DNA of 38,473 nucleotides, from the NCBI GenBank assembly GCA_002491245.1, contig DKVO01000002.1, forward strand, positions 1 through 38,473. Direction: 5' to 3'. The notes under the pieces were generated by a model. It saw nothing but the letters and a program-made list of their open reading frames with translations. It did not search any database and was not told where the DNA came from. The position numbers and the translations under genes are program-made. Shown piece by piece: positions 7,488 to 15,138 of the stretch. Numbering within the stretch: position 1 is the first letter of the stretch; every line of letters starts with the position of its first letter. The stretch is from Porphyromonadaceae bacterium UBA7176. GTDB taxonomy: Bacteria > Bacteroidota > Bacteroidia > Bacteroidales > Muribaculaceae.

Positions 7488-8750
7488 ATGGAAAACTATC
7501 TGGCGAGATATATTGAATCCACGATTCCAAAAAAAATGAAATCAAGTGGTGTTGTATTGGTTGAAGGACCAAAGTTTTGCGGAAAAACAACTACAAGCGC
7601 TCTATTTGCAAAAAGCGAAATACGCCTTAACACGAAATCTGCTATACAGATTGCACGTATCGAACCAGCCAATGTGCTTATAGGTGAACGACCGAGACTT
7701 ATCGATGAATGGCAGACCGTACCTGATTTATGGAATCAAGCTAAGGCATGGATTGACGAAAACCCCGGATTCGGACAATTTTTATTCACAGGCAGTTCTA
7801 CGCCTGTCGACAGCTCTGAGATATTTCATTCCGGAGCTGGGCGTATCACAAAGATTATGATGCGTCCGATGAGTCTTTTCGAATCCCACGACTCAAGAGG
7901 GTCTGTATCTCTTTCTTCACTTTTTGATAATGAGAGCCTGATGGTTTTTGATCTGAATGAGGGATATGGATTAAAGGACACAGCCTACCTCCTTTGCCGA
8001 GGTGGATGGCCATTGTCAATTCAGCCGGAAAAAGATATTGCGCTTGATGTGACTTCAAACTATTATGAAAGTTTATTCAATTTGGGTAATAGCGAAAATC
8101 CTAAATTCCGTAACAAAAATCCGGAAATAATGAAAATCGTCATGAGGGCTTATGCTCGGCATATATCTTCTCAGACATCAACAACAAAAATATTAGCAGA
8201 TATCACAGCCCGAGACAGCCGATCAATAAGCAACAAAACATTTGAGAAGTATACTGATGCCCTTACAGATTTGTTTATCATCGAAGATATGGAAGCTTGG
8301 AATCCTAATCTGAGATCTAAAACAGTGGTACGTTCCACGCCTACTCACCATTTCGTTGATTGTTCCATAGCAGCGCAAGCTCTTGGAGCCTCTCCCGCTG
8401 ATTTGATGTCAGACTTGAATACATTCGGACTATTGTTTGAAGATATGGCAGTTCGTGACTTAAGAGTATATGCCCAGACAATCGATGGAAATGTCTTTCA
8501 TTATCGCGACAGTCGTGGGCTGGAGTGCGATACGATAGTACATCTTAAAGACGGCAGATGGGCTCCGATTGAAATCAAACTTGGAGGAGACAACCTTATC
8601 GAGGAAGGTGCAAATAATCTAATCAGACTCAAATCTGACATCGCAGAAAAAAATCAACCATCATTTATGATGATACTCACAGCTACCGGAGCAGCCTATC
8701 GACGAAAAGACGGAATATATGTTGTGCCTATAAATTGTCTCAAAGCATAG
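7488..8750 (+). CDS. AAA ATPase with DUF4143 C-terminal domain
   Basis: The 420-residue protein is of the AAA_14/DUF4143 family. Walker A is GPKFCGKT (27-34), Walker B LIDEW (71-75), and the sensor-like segment FTGSS (100-104). The C-terminal DUF4143 region holds a PD-(D/E)XK-like arrangement: E346-x-D348, then E362-I-K364. These proteins are very common in Bacteroidetes and have no settled function; a nuclease-ATPase acting on DNA is plausible but unproven. Codon use is AT-richer than polA next door. It is a self-contained cassette (repeats, promoter, gene, short hairpin) between two copies of the polA 3' end, which marks it as recently acquired. Confidence 0.85.
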   Translation: MENYLARYIESTIPKKMKSSGVVLVEGPKFCGKTTTSALFAKSEIRLNTKSAIQIARIEPANVLIGERPRLIDEWQTVPDLWNQAKAWIDENPGFGQFLFTGSSTPVDSSEIFHSGAGRITKIMMRPMSLFESHDSRGSVSLSSLFDNESLMVFDLNEGYGLKDTAYLLCRGGWPLSIQPEKDIALDVTSNYYESLFNLGNSENPKFRNKNPEIMKIVMRAYARHISSQTSTTKILADITARDSRSISNKTFEKYTDALTDLFIIEDMEAWNPNLRSKTVVRSTPTHHFVDCSIAAQALGASPADLMSDLNTFGLLFEDMAVRDLRVYAQTIDGNVFHYRDSRGLECDTIVHLKDGRWAPIEIKLGGDNLIEEGANNLIRLKSDIAEKNQPSFMMILTATGAAYRRKDGIYVVPINCLKA

Positions 8751-8765
8751 TAGCCAAACAGGCTA
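8751..8765. terminator. Short hairpin between convergent ATPase and polA genes
   Basis: TAGCC (8751-8755) and GGCTA (8761-8765) form a 5-bp stem with a 5-base loop right after the ATPase stop. There is no T tract, so it is a weak terminator candidate; it could serve either strand. Confidence 0.3.
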
Positions 8766-11510
8766 TTAATGCGCCTCGAGCCAGTTGGGAGCTATGCCGG
8801 CGGCGGCGGTAAGGGGTACACGTCCGTGATAGGCGTCTTCCATACATTCCACCACAAGCTGCTGCATGGCTTCTTCCTCGCCCTCGACAACATTGAATAT
8901 CAACTCATCGTGGACCTGCAGTATCATGCGTGAGCGCAAGCCGCGGCGACGTATCTCTGAGTCGACGCGCACCATCGCAACCTTTATTATATCGGCGGCC
9001 GATCCCTGTAGCGGTGCGTTGATTGCGTTGCGCTCGGCATACGACCTCACCGTATTGCTCCGCGAATGGATGTCGGGCAGATAGCGCCGGCGACCCATTA
9101 TGGTAGACACAAATCCGTCGCGCCTGGCCTGCTCGATAGACTCCTGCATATACTCTGCCACACGTGGATAAGACGCAAGATAGCCGTCGATCAGCATTTT
9201 GGCTTCGCCACGGGGGATACCAAGCCGATCGCTCAAGCCAAAAGCCGAGATACCGTAAATGATACCGAAATTAGCAGTCTTGGCGTTGCGGCGCTGAGTC
9301 TCAGTCACATCATCGAGAGCTTCGTGATAAATCTTCGCGGCTGTCGCCCTATGGATGTCAGCACCCGACAAGAAGGCCTCTATCATGGCAGGGTCGCCGC
9401 TGAGGTCGGCCATGAGCCGCAACTCAATCTGAGAATAGTCGGCCGAGAGCAACATACAACCTGGATCAGCGATAAACGCCCGGCGTATATCGCGGCCATC
9501 GGCCGTACGGATAGGTATATTCTGGAGGTTCGGATTTGTCGACGACAATCGACCTGTTGCCGTAACAGTCTGATTATATGTCGTGTGAAGTTTTCCTGTC
9601 ACCGGATTGATAAGCTTCGGGAGAGCATCGATATATGTAGCGAGCAATTTTTTAAGGCCACGGATATCGAGGATAACCTGCACCAGCGGCACAGTCGATG
9701 CATATTTTTCGAGGACGTCCTCGGCTGTCGACCATGCGCCTCCTTTGGTTTTGCGAGCCTTCGGATCAATCTGCATCTCACCGAAAAGAACTTGCCCCAC
9801 CTGCGAGGGAGAACCGACGTTGAACGGATGCCCGGCCAGATCATAAGCCTGCCGCTCGAGCGCCTGCAGACGCTCTGTCAGTTGTACCGACAACCTGTGC
9901 AGTTCAGAAGTATCGATACGGGCTCCCTGCCATTCCATATCGGCCAACACGGCAACAAGAGGCAACTCAACATTATCGAGCAACTTCATCTGTCCCCTCT
10001 CCTCCACCTCTTTGAGAAGCAAAGGACGGAGCCGCAGACAAAGCAAGGCCCGTTGGCACATCGTGCCGACAGGGTCGAGCGGAGCCGTCTGACGGTCGGT
10101 GGGGTGGTCGTACCCATCAGTCCGCATTCCGAGATAAGTCATTGCCAAAGTGGGCAAGTCATGTTTCTGCTCCGGTTGGCACAGATAATGAGCCACTGCC
10201 GTATCGAACCATCGAGCTCCGGCGAAAGGCATACCCAGACGGCGGAGTATTAGCATATCGCGTTTGATATCCGAGCCACACACCGTTACGTGCGACGAAC
10301 TCAACAGCGGCATGATAAATTTCTTTGCATCGTCGACAGCACCAAAATCGACATACGCCGTCTTGACCGCGCCTCCATCTGCCGGCATGTAGGCAAAAGC
10401 CATACCATAGGCCGCAGCCGTCATAGCTTCGCTGCCGACACTGTTGACAGCAATTCCGACACTCCCGTTCTTGACCGCATCATCAAGGAACTCACTCAAT
10501 TCGGCCGGAGAGGTCAGCTCCCGGGCGATATAATCAATTTCAGCGGCCGCGATTGGCGTTTGCATGTTGCTCACGGCTTCGGAGGCTTCGTCTATCATCC
10601 CGAAAAGGCCCTCGTCGACAGCCGGAGCTGGCTTCTGTGGCGCAAGTTTGGCAACAAACGACTTAAACTCGAGCTCTTCATATATCTTGACAAGAGCCGC
10701 CACATCAGGTTCGCAGCGACGCAGATCTTCGGGAGCAATACCGACCGGAACATCGGTCACGATAGTCACCAGTTCTTTTGACAGTCGTATCTGTCCGGCG
10801 TTGTCCACAATCTTTTTCTGCAGCGCACCCTTGAGTTTGTCGGTATTTTCAAGCAGATTTTCAACCGACCCGAACTCCGCGATAAGTTTCGCGGCAGTTT
10901 TCTCGCCCACACCGGGGCAACCAGGCACATTATCCGACGCATCGCCCTCGAGAGCAAGCAGATCTATCACCTGCCGTGGCGACGATATACCATAGCGCTC
11001 GCACACCTGTTCCGGTCCACGTATCTCAAAACCCTGGCCTTTGATAGCAGGGCGGTACATAAACACCCGGTCCGTCACGAGCTGACCGTAGTCCTTGTCG
11101 GGGGTCATCATGTAGGTAGTGAAGCCTCCATCGAGAGCAAGACGCGAGAGCGTGCCGATAACATCGTCGGCCTCATACCCTTCCACCTCAACGACCGGTA
11201 TACAATAGGCAGCCAAAATCGACTTTATATAGGGTATCGCGAGCGTGATATCCTCGGGCTGCTTGTCGCGCCCGGCCTTATATTCAGGATAGCGGTCGTG
11301 GCGGAACGTACGCCCATGTGCAGGGTCGAAACATACAGCGATATAGCCCGGATTTTCTTTCCGGAGCAAGTCCTCAAGCGTGTTGACAAACCCGAAAATA
11401 GCCGAAGTGTTAAATCCGGTCGATGTCACGCGCGGAGAGCGCATCAACGCATAGTAAGCTCTGTAAATCAATGCATAAGCATCGAGGAGAAAAAGCTTCT
11501 TTTCTTCCAT
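8766..11510 (-). CDS. polA: DNA polymerase I
   Basis: The 914-residue protein has the full three-part layout. The 5'-3' exonuclease domain covers about 1-290 (LLDAYALIYRAYY, EADDVIGT, GDASDNVPG, then a helix-hairpin-helix). The middle exonuclease-like domain (about 325-510) lacks motif I: the usual D-x-E is VGIAVNS at 351-357, while D418 (IKRD) and D451 (HDLPTLA) remain. Proofreading is therefore probably lost. The polymerase domain has motif A SADYSQIELR, motif B RRNAKTANFGIIYG and motif C QVHDE (about 867-869). It fills gaps and removes RNA primers. The gene is five bases downstream of the DUF2752 gene, so likely in the same transcript. Its last 34 bases are duplicated at 7334-7367. Confidence 0.97.
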   Translation of the reverse strand: MEEKKLFLLDAYALIYRAYYALMRSPRVTSTGFNTSAIFGFVNTLEDLLRKENPGYIAVCFDPAHGRTFRHDRYPEYKAGRDKQPEDITLAIPYIKSILAAYCIPVVEVEGYEADDVIGTLSRLALDGGFTTYMMTPDKDYGQLVTDRVFMYRPAIKGQGFEIRGPEQVCERYGISSPRQVIDLLALEGDASDNVPGCPGVGEKTAAKLIAEFGSVENLLENTDKLKGALQKKIVDNAGQIRLSKELVTIVTDVPVGIAPEDLRRCEPDVAALVKIYEELEFKSFVAKLAPQKPAPAVDEGLFGMIDEASEAVSNMQTPIAAAEIDYIARELTSPAELSEFLDDAVKNGSVGIAVNSVGSEAMTAAAYGMAFAYMPADGGAVKTAYVDFGAVDDAKKFIMPLLSSSHVTVCGSDIKRDMLILRRLGMPFAGARWFDTAVAHYLCQPEQKHDLPTLAMTYLGMRTDGYDHPTDRQTAPLDPVGTMCQRALLCLRLRPLLLKEVEERGQMKLLDNVELPLVAVLADMEWQGARIDTSELHRLSVQLTERLQALERQAYDLAGHPFNVGSPSQVGQVLFGEMQIDPKARKTKGGAWSTAEDVLEKYASTVPLVQVILDIRGLKKLLATYIDALPKLINPVTGKLHTTYNQTVTATGRLSSTNPNLQNIPIRTADGRDIRRAFIADPGCMLLSADYSQIELRLMADLSGDPAMIEAFLSGADIHRATAAKIYHEALDDVTETQRRNAKTANFGIIYGISAFGLSDRLGIPRGEAKMLIDGYLASYPRVAEYMQESIEQARRDGFVSTIMGRRRYLPDIHSRSNTVRSYAERNAINAPLQGSAADIIKVAMVRVDSEIRRRGLRSRMILQVHDELIFNVVEGEEEAMQQLVVECMEDAYHGRVPLTAAAGIAPNWLEAH
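8768..8801. repeat. polA 3' end (right repeat)
   Basis: This is the functional 3' end of polA, matching 7334-7367 at 33 of 34 bases. The pair flanks the 1.4-kb ATPase cassette, as expected of a target-site duplication or attachment-site pair that preserved the polA reading frame. Confidence 0.9.
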
Positions 11511-11514
11511 ATCA

Positions 11515-11904
11515 TCATATGTTGCGCCCTATCCAAAAGGCTGTTATGGCGATTAATATTGCCGAGATAATAAAAGGGTTGACCGACGCTGCGTGCAATC
11601 GGGGCCAACGGCGACGCCCACTTTCGATAATAAGATAATAGACCGCTGCCGGAACTGCGAAAAACACCATCGGGTTGTAGCTCCACGCAAGTGCGAAACG
11701 ACCGTGAAGCAGGGCATGGAAAGCTCGTTGGCTGCCACAACCGGGACAATCGTATCCGGTAAGCACCTTAAACGTACACTTCAACGACGGCCCTGACGAT
11801 GGGTCATGACTGTAATAGTACCAGCACAATACCACGATAGCGACAGCAACAGCTGCAACAACCGCTATAGGGGCAGACCGACGGAACCGATGTCCGGTCT
11901 TCAT
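11515..11904 (-). CDS. DUF2752 membrane protein
   Basis: The 129-residue protein carries the DUF2752 signature YDCPGCGSQRAFHALLHGR around residues 50-68, with two Cys spaced C-x2-C. Hydrophobic segments lie at about 12-28, 78-92 and 108-124, so it is an inner-membrane protein with probably three helices. The start used is the ATG at 11904, which shares its A with the TGA of the upstream gene (TGATG); a longer in-frame extension would run far into that gene and looks non-coding. In many Bacteroidetes DUF2752 genes accompany CD225/GYF_2 genes, as here. Function unknown. Confidence 0.85.
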   Translation of the reverse strand: MKTGHRFRRSAPIAVVAAVAVAIVVLCWYYYSHDPSSGPSLKCTFKVLTGYDCPGCGSQRAFHALLHGRFALAWSYNPMVFFAVPAAVYYLIIESGRRRWPRLHAASVNPFIISAILIAITAFWIGRNI

Positions 11905-12464
11905 CAGCCCATAAAAGCACTCATGAACATCATGGGCAGCATACCGAGAGCTATTGATATCATCACCAGCCACGCAGCCCATTCCGATGCCTTCTTGGCT
12001 TTGCCCAAATCGCCGCGACCATAGTACGACGACACGAATATCGAAGCAGCAAGAGCACCCAGACTCACCGGTGAACAGCAGCATATGAACAGGAATACCG
12101 ACCATCCCAGATAAGTCGGAGGACACGGTTCATCGAGCACAACAGGGCGGTAAACACGCCCCGGAGCATAAGGATTATCGTCCGGCATAGATTTCATGGC
12201 CGGCTCAGCAGACTCGACCGTGCCGGTCATCACATCATCGGCATTTGCGACCGTATCTGCCACCTCTTCGATTTCGCCACCCTCATCCCGGACTGTATCT
12301 TCGGCGAAGAGCGAGGTCAGCTGCTCAAGCTCACCGGCAGGGTACCATTTAGGCAAACCTTCGAACCAAACCCGTGTGTTCCGGTCAAACCCCGGTTTAC
12401 TTTTCAATTCTTCCAATTCGAAAGGCCCTTGCTGCTGCCCGTCGAGATAGATCCATACTTTCAT
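11904..12464 (-). CDS. GYF_2 plus CD225/dispanin-like membrane protein
   Basis: Residues about 1-50 match the GYF_2 (DUF4339) domain: VWIYLDGQQQGPFELEELK, TRVWFEGLPKWYPAGE. An acidic linker (about 55-105) leads to a CD225/dispanin-like region with two membrane segments (about 118-142 and 162-184) separated by the short basic loop GRGDLGKAKKASEWA. The GYF_2 part probably binds a peptide or protein in the cytoplasm while the dispanin part sits in the membrane; function is unknown. The stop overlaps the DUF2752 start by one base, indicating translational coupling. Confidence 0.85.
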   Translation of the reverse strand: MKVWIYLDGQQQGPFELEELKSKPGFDRNTRVWFEGLPKWYPAGELEQLTSLFAEDTVRDEGGEIEEVADTVANADDVMTGTVESAEPAMKSMPDDNPYAPGRVYRPVVLDEPCPPTYLGWSVFLFICCCSPVSLGALAASIFVSSYYGRGDLGKAKKASEWAAWLVMISIALGMLPMMFMSAFMG

Positions 12465-12505
12465 TGCTGCGATAATATTTGGATAGTCCGGATATCAAAG
12501 TACGT

Positions 12506-12531
12506 CCCGGGCCGGTAGATATCGGCCCGGG
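12506..12531 (-). terminator. GC-rich hairpin downstream of deoC
   Basis: CCCGGGCCG (12506-12514) and CGGCCCGGG (12523-12531) form a perfect 9-bp stem with an 8-base loop, beginning 16 bases past the deoC stop. No T tract follows on the minus strand, so the stem is certain and termination is inferred. Confidence 0.6.
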
Positions 12532-12546
12532 GGAACGTTAAAAGTC

Positions 12547-13446
12547 TTAGAAATGTTTCACTTCATAGCCCACGATTGCCGTAAGCAGATTATTTGCCAG
12601 GCGCGACGCTCCGATACGGAAAAGGTCGTTGGTAAGCCACTCCTCGCCGAGTATTTCCTTGGCAAGGGTATAGTACTTCACAGCGTCCTCGGCTGTCGAC
12701 ACTCCGCCCGAAGCCTTGAAACCTACACGGGTGCCGGTCTTCTCATAATATTCCTTGATACACTGCATCATCACATACGCAGCCTCGAGGCTCGCACCGG
12801 GATAGTCCTTGCCGGTCGACGTCTTCAAGAAATCGGCTCCGCTGTAGAGGCTCAGGATCGAAGCCCTCTTTATATTGCGAGCCGTCTTGAGAGCTCCCGA
12901 TTCGAGAATAACCTTGAGATGACCATCGCGCACGGCTTCCTTCTGCTCCTGTATCTCGTCGCACACAGCTTCGTAATCACCATCGAGGAAGTTGCCTACG
13001 TTCAACACTATATCGATTTCGTCGGCGCCGTTTGCCACTGCGAGGGCCGTTTCCGCAATCTTTACCTCCTCAAACGACTGGCTCGAGGGGAAAGCGCCCG
13101 ACACACAGGCCACACGCACACCCGAAACCTCGAGCACCGTGCGCACCACAGATGCGAAATTAGGATATACGCATATCGCAGCCACATTAGGAAGCGACGG
13201 GAAACGCTCTTCGAAATCATTGACCGCCTGAGTAAAACGGGCCACCGAATTAGGCGAGTCCGTACCCTTGAGGGTCGTCAGGTCGATAGTATTGAAAAGG
13301 AACTTATAGACGTCCGTTGTATTATTTTCGGCAAAATGCTCGTCGACAATTTTCTGGACGGCGTCCACGACGGCGGCATCATGGTCTACGACGGTGCTTC
13401 CGTTGATTGCCTGGTTGTATCTGTCGGTTTGAGGTGTGTCTGCCAT
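12547..13446 (-). CDS. deoC: Deoxyribose-phosphate aldolase
   Basis: The 299-residue enzyme cleaves 2-deoxyribose 5-phosphate to acetaldehyde and glyceraldehyde 3-phosphate in deoxynucleoside catabolism. Class I aldolase elements are present: ADEIDIVLN (about 141-149), the Schiff-base lysine K208 in FLKTSTGK, and K244 in GFKASGG. The start chosen is the ATG at 13446 (MADTPQT); upstream in-frame residues would overlap the MazG-like gene and are not protein-like. It lies 16 bases after the pyrophosphohydrolase gene, so the two are probably one transcript from the promoter at 13822-13853. The enzyme is longer than E. coli DeoC (about 259 residues), as usual in this order. Confidence 0.95.
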   Translation of the reverse strand: MADTPQTDRYNQAINGSTVVDHDAAVVDAVQKIVDEHFAENNTTDVYKFLFNTIDLTTLKGTDSPNSVARFTQAVNDFEERFPSLPNVAAICVYPNFASVVRTVLEVSGVRVACVSGAFPSSQSFEEVKIAETALAVANGADEIDIVLNVGNFLDGDYEAVCDEIQEQKEAVRDGHLKVILESGALKTARNIKRASILSLYSGADFLKTSTGKDYPGASLEAAYVMMQCIKEYYEKTGTRVGFKASGGVSTAEDAVKYYTLAKEILGEEWLTNDLFRIGASRLANNLLTAIVGYEVKHF

Positions 13447-13462
13447 AGCTGTTGATTTTATA

Positions 13463-13819
13463 TTAGTTATCTTGAAGTTTTGGATTGAGGCGATGCCTCT
13501 CGTTGTCTCTAACGCTTTTTTTCGCGATATTGTTGGCAAAAGCATCAGCGAGGTCCACACCATGCTGGTTCGCTATCGCCATGACGACCCACATTAGGTC
13601 GGCAAGCTCATCGGCAAGGTCGAGATGCTCCCCGGGCTTGGCCGACTGCTCGCCATCGCTGCGCGCTATCACACGGGCTACCTCGCCGGTCTCCTCGGCA
13701 AGTATCGCCATATTGGTCAGAGGTGAGAAATAACGCACCCCCACAGTCGTGATCCATCTGTCGACAGCCGCCTGCGCCTCGCGCAACCCTATATCGTCTT
13801 TTATTTGTTGCATATACAT
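13463..13819 (-). CDS. MazG-like nucleotide pyrophosphohydrolase
   Basis: The product is about 118 residues if it starts at ATG 13819 (MYMQQ) or 116 from ATG 13813. It has the all-alpha NTP pyrophosphatase signature: EETGEVARV followed by LADELADLMWVV, the E-E-x-x-E and D-E-x-x-D metal ligands. Such enzymes hydrolyse (d)NTPs or damaged nucleotides to monophosphates; pairing with deoC fits nucleotide housekeeping. An upstream in-frame extension to 13852 runs through the promoter and is rejected. The -7 box ends only two bases before ATG 13819, so the message may be leaderless or start translation at 13813. Confidence 0.85.
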   Translation of the reverse strand: MYMQQIKDDIGLREAQAAVDRWITTVGVRYFSPLTNMAILAEETGEVARVIARSDGEQSAKPGEHLDLADELADLMWVVMAIANQHGVDLADAFANNIAKKSVRDNERHRLNPKLQDN

Positions 13820-13821
13820 CG

Positions 13822-13853
13822 CAAAAATAAGCAAAATCCACGATAACGGCAAA
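13822..13853 (-). promoter_or_regulatory. Promoter of the MazG-like/deoC operon
   Basis: On the minus strand TTTG (13853-13850) and TATTTTTG (13829-13822) are 20 bases apart. The box nearly touches the ATG at 13819. It faces away from the promoter at 13859-13891. Confidence 0.75.
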
Positions 13854-13858
13854 ATTTG

Positions 13859-13891
13859 TTTGCCCGTGTCCGAAACTTTTTGTTACCTTTG
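13859..13891 (+). promoter_or_regulatory. Promoter of the YtxH-like operon
   Basis: TTTG (13859-13862) and TACCTTTG (13884-13891) are separated by 21 bases, 48 bases before the first YtxH-like start. Its -33 box lies five bases from that of the divergent promoter, so the two could compete or share a regulator. Confidence 0.75.
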
Positions 13892-13939
13892 TATGTTTTA
13901 ACTTAGTAAAAACTACTAACTCACCAAAAACACTACAAT

Positions 13940-14143
13940 ATGAAAGGACTTCCCATCATCATCGCAGCCATAGGCGGCGCTCTCGTCGGAGCAGCCACTG
14001 CTCTTTTGCTCGCTCCCCAGAAAGGTAGCGACACTCGCGCTGCAATCCGCGCATATATCCGCAGCCACGTTCCTGGCATCAAGGACGGAGACCTCGAAAG
14101 CCTCGCCGACCAGATTGCCGAAGAAATTAAAGAAGTGAAATAA
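13940..14143 (+). CDS. YtxH-like small membrane protein 1
   Basis: The 67-residue protein has one glycine/alanine-rich membrane helix (about 4-25, with GGALVGAATALLLAPQKG) followed by a charged amphipathic tail, the YtxH-like layout. These are envelope or stress-associated proteins of unknown mechanism. A paralogue begins 35 bases downstream. A small CCCC-TTC-GGGG hairpin at 14145-14155 sits right after the stop and may tune expression of the next genes. Confidence 0.8.
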   Translation: MKGLPIIIAAIGGALVGAATALLLAPQKGSDTRAAIRAYIRSHVPGIKDGDLESLADQIAEEIKEVK

Positions 14144-14178
14144 ACCCCTTCGGGGACCACCAAACCTCAACCACAGAC

Positions 14179-14373
14179 ATGAAAGGCTTAATGACATTCG
14201 TTCTCGGTGCCGCCGTAGGTGCCGCTGTCACCGCTCTCCTCACTCCAACCACTGGCGAAGAACTGCGCGAGCGCATCAAACTCATCCTCCAGAAGAAAGG
14301 CATCATCGCAGTCGACAAAGTCGACGAACTTGTCGAGATGATCGCCGCCGAGGTCGAGGAAGCTAAGAAATAA
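14179..14373 (+). CDS. YtxH-like small membrane protein 2
   Basis: The 64-residue paralogue of the preceding gene has the same MKGL start, a glycine/alanine-rich helix ending in LLTPTTGEELRERI, and a C-terminal acidic amphipathic helix (DKVDELVEMIAAEVEEAKK). It is probably a tandem duplication. It is followed by 116 bases without a gene before the holin-family protein. Confidence 0.8.
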   Translation: MKGLMTFVLGAAVGAAVTALLTPTTGEELRERIKLILQKKGIIAVDKVDELVEMIAAEVEEAKK

Positions 14374-14489
14374 ACCCTCCCCTTGCGGAGCTGTGTCGAA
14401 ATTCGGGAGAAGGCGCCAAAAGTCGCCGTAACCGGGTTTTGACGCATTCTCCACGGGGACTCTGTCAATAACCGACTACGCATCACATT

Positions 14490-14882
14490 ATGGAAACCAA
14501 CGACAAACCTTCAGGACTGGCGGCGATATCGCAGATTGCAGGCAAGTACATAAAACTGCTCGTCGAGGACACTCGTCTCAACGTTGCCGAGAAACTCACC
14601 CGGCTCCTATCTGCAATAGCCCTCGCCTCACTGCTGACGATCATATCCACCGTAGTCCTTGTCTTCATATCCATAGCCGTTGGTCTCGCTTTGGCCGACA
14701 CACTCACTCCTTTGTGGGCCTTCGTGATAGTCGCCGGTTTCTATATCATCCTCCTCGTCGTGCTCGTCGTATGCCGACGCATACTTTTAGTCAACCCGAT
14801 AGCGCGTTTCATCAGCATCATCCTGCTCGATCCGCCATCCAAACCCGACTCCGGCAATGATCAATCTACCACCGTATCCTAA
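14490..14882 (+). CDS. Holin-superfamily (Phage_holin_3_6-like) membrane protein
   Basis: The 130-residue protein has a cytoplasmic amphipathic N-terminus (about 10-45), two long membrane helices (about 44-70 and 76-98), and a hydrophilic tail. This is the Phage_holin_3_6 / YqjE layout, which in bacterial chromosomes accompanies YtxH- and YqjD-like membrane proteins rather than phage lysis genes. No phage genes are nearby, so lysis is unlikely. Its 3' end overlaps the next gene by 26 bases. Confidence 0.8.
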   Translation: METNDKPSGLAAISQIAGKYIKLLVEDTRLNVAEKLTRLLSAIALASLLTIISTVVLVFISIAVGLALADTLTPLWAFVIVAGFYIILLVVLVVCRRILLVNPIARFISIILLDPPSKPDSGNDQSTTVS

Positions 14883-15138
14883 AGAAGACGCCATCAAATG
14901 GGCCGGGCACACGCTCGAGCAGATGCAGATGAGGCGGACACTCGTCCAGGCCCGTATGGAGATACAGAAATTCAAGCTCAACGCCGAGATAAACCGGTGC
15001 AAGGAAAATGTACCGATACTCGGGGGTGGCCCTTCCGTTCTATCACGTATAGCAGGAGTCTTCTCCATAGCCGAATACGCTTTTTTCGCCGTCAGACTAT
15101 TCCGGATGGCAGCACCGATTTTCCGTCGAAAAAAATGA
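14857..15138 (+). CDS. Small protein of the YtxH/holin operon
   Basis: The 93-residue product has an amphipathic, charged N-terminal half (KWAGHTLEQMQMRRTLVQAR, then a possible coiled segment to about residue 48) and a hydrophobic segment at about 62-82 ending in FRRKK. I do not recognise the family; the place in the operon resembles YqjK-type partners of YqjD/YqjE. It overlaps the upstream gene by 26 bases and the downstream TPM gene by four (ATGA). Confidence 0.7.
   Translation: MINLPPYPKEDAIKWAGHTLEQMQMRRTLVQARMEIQKFKLNAEINRCKENVPILGGGPSVLSRIAGVFSIAEYAFFAVRLFRMAAPIFRRKK

Noticed and set aside
9066..10253. 395-codon plus-strand frame inside polA
   Set aside because: Antisense to DNA polymerase I, whose motifs are unmistakable.
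12553..13455. 300-codon plus-strand frame
   Set aside because: Antisense to deoC.
14490..14882. Prophage lysis cassette
   Set aside because: The holin-superfamily protein lies among YtxH and TPM envelope genes; no endolysin or phage structural gene is present.
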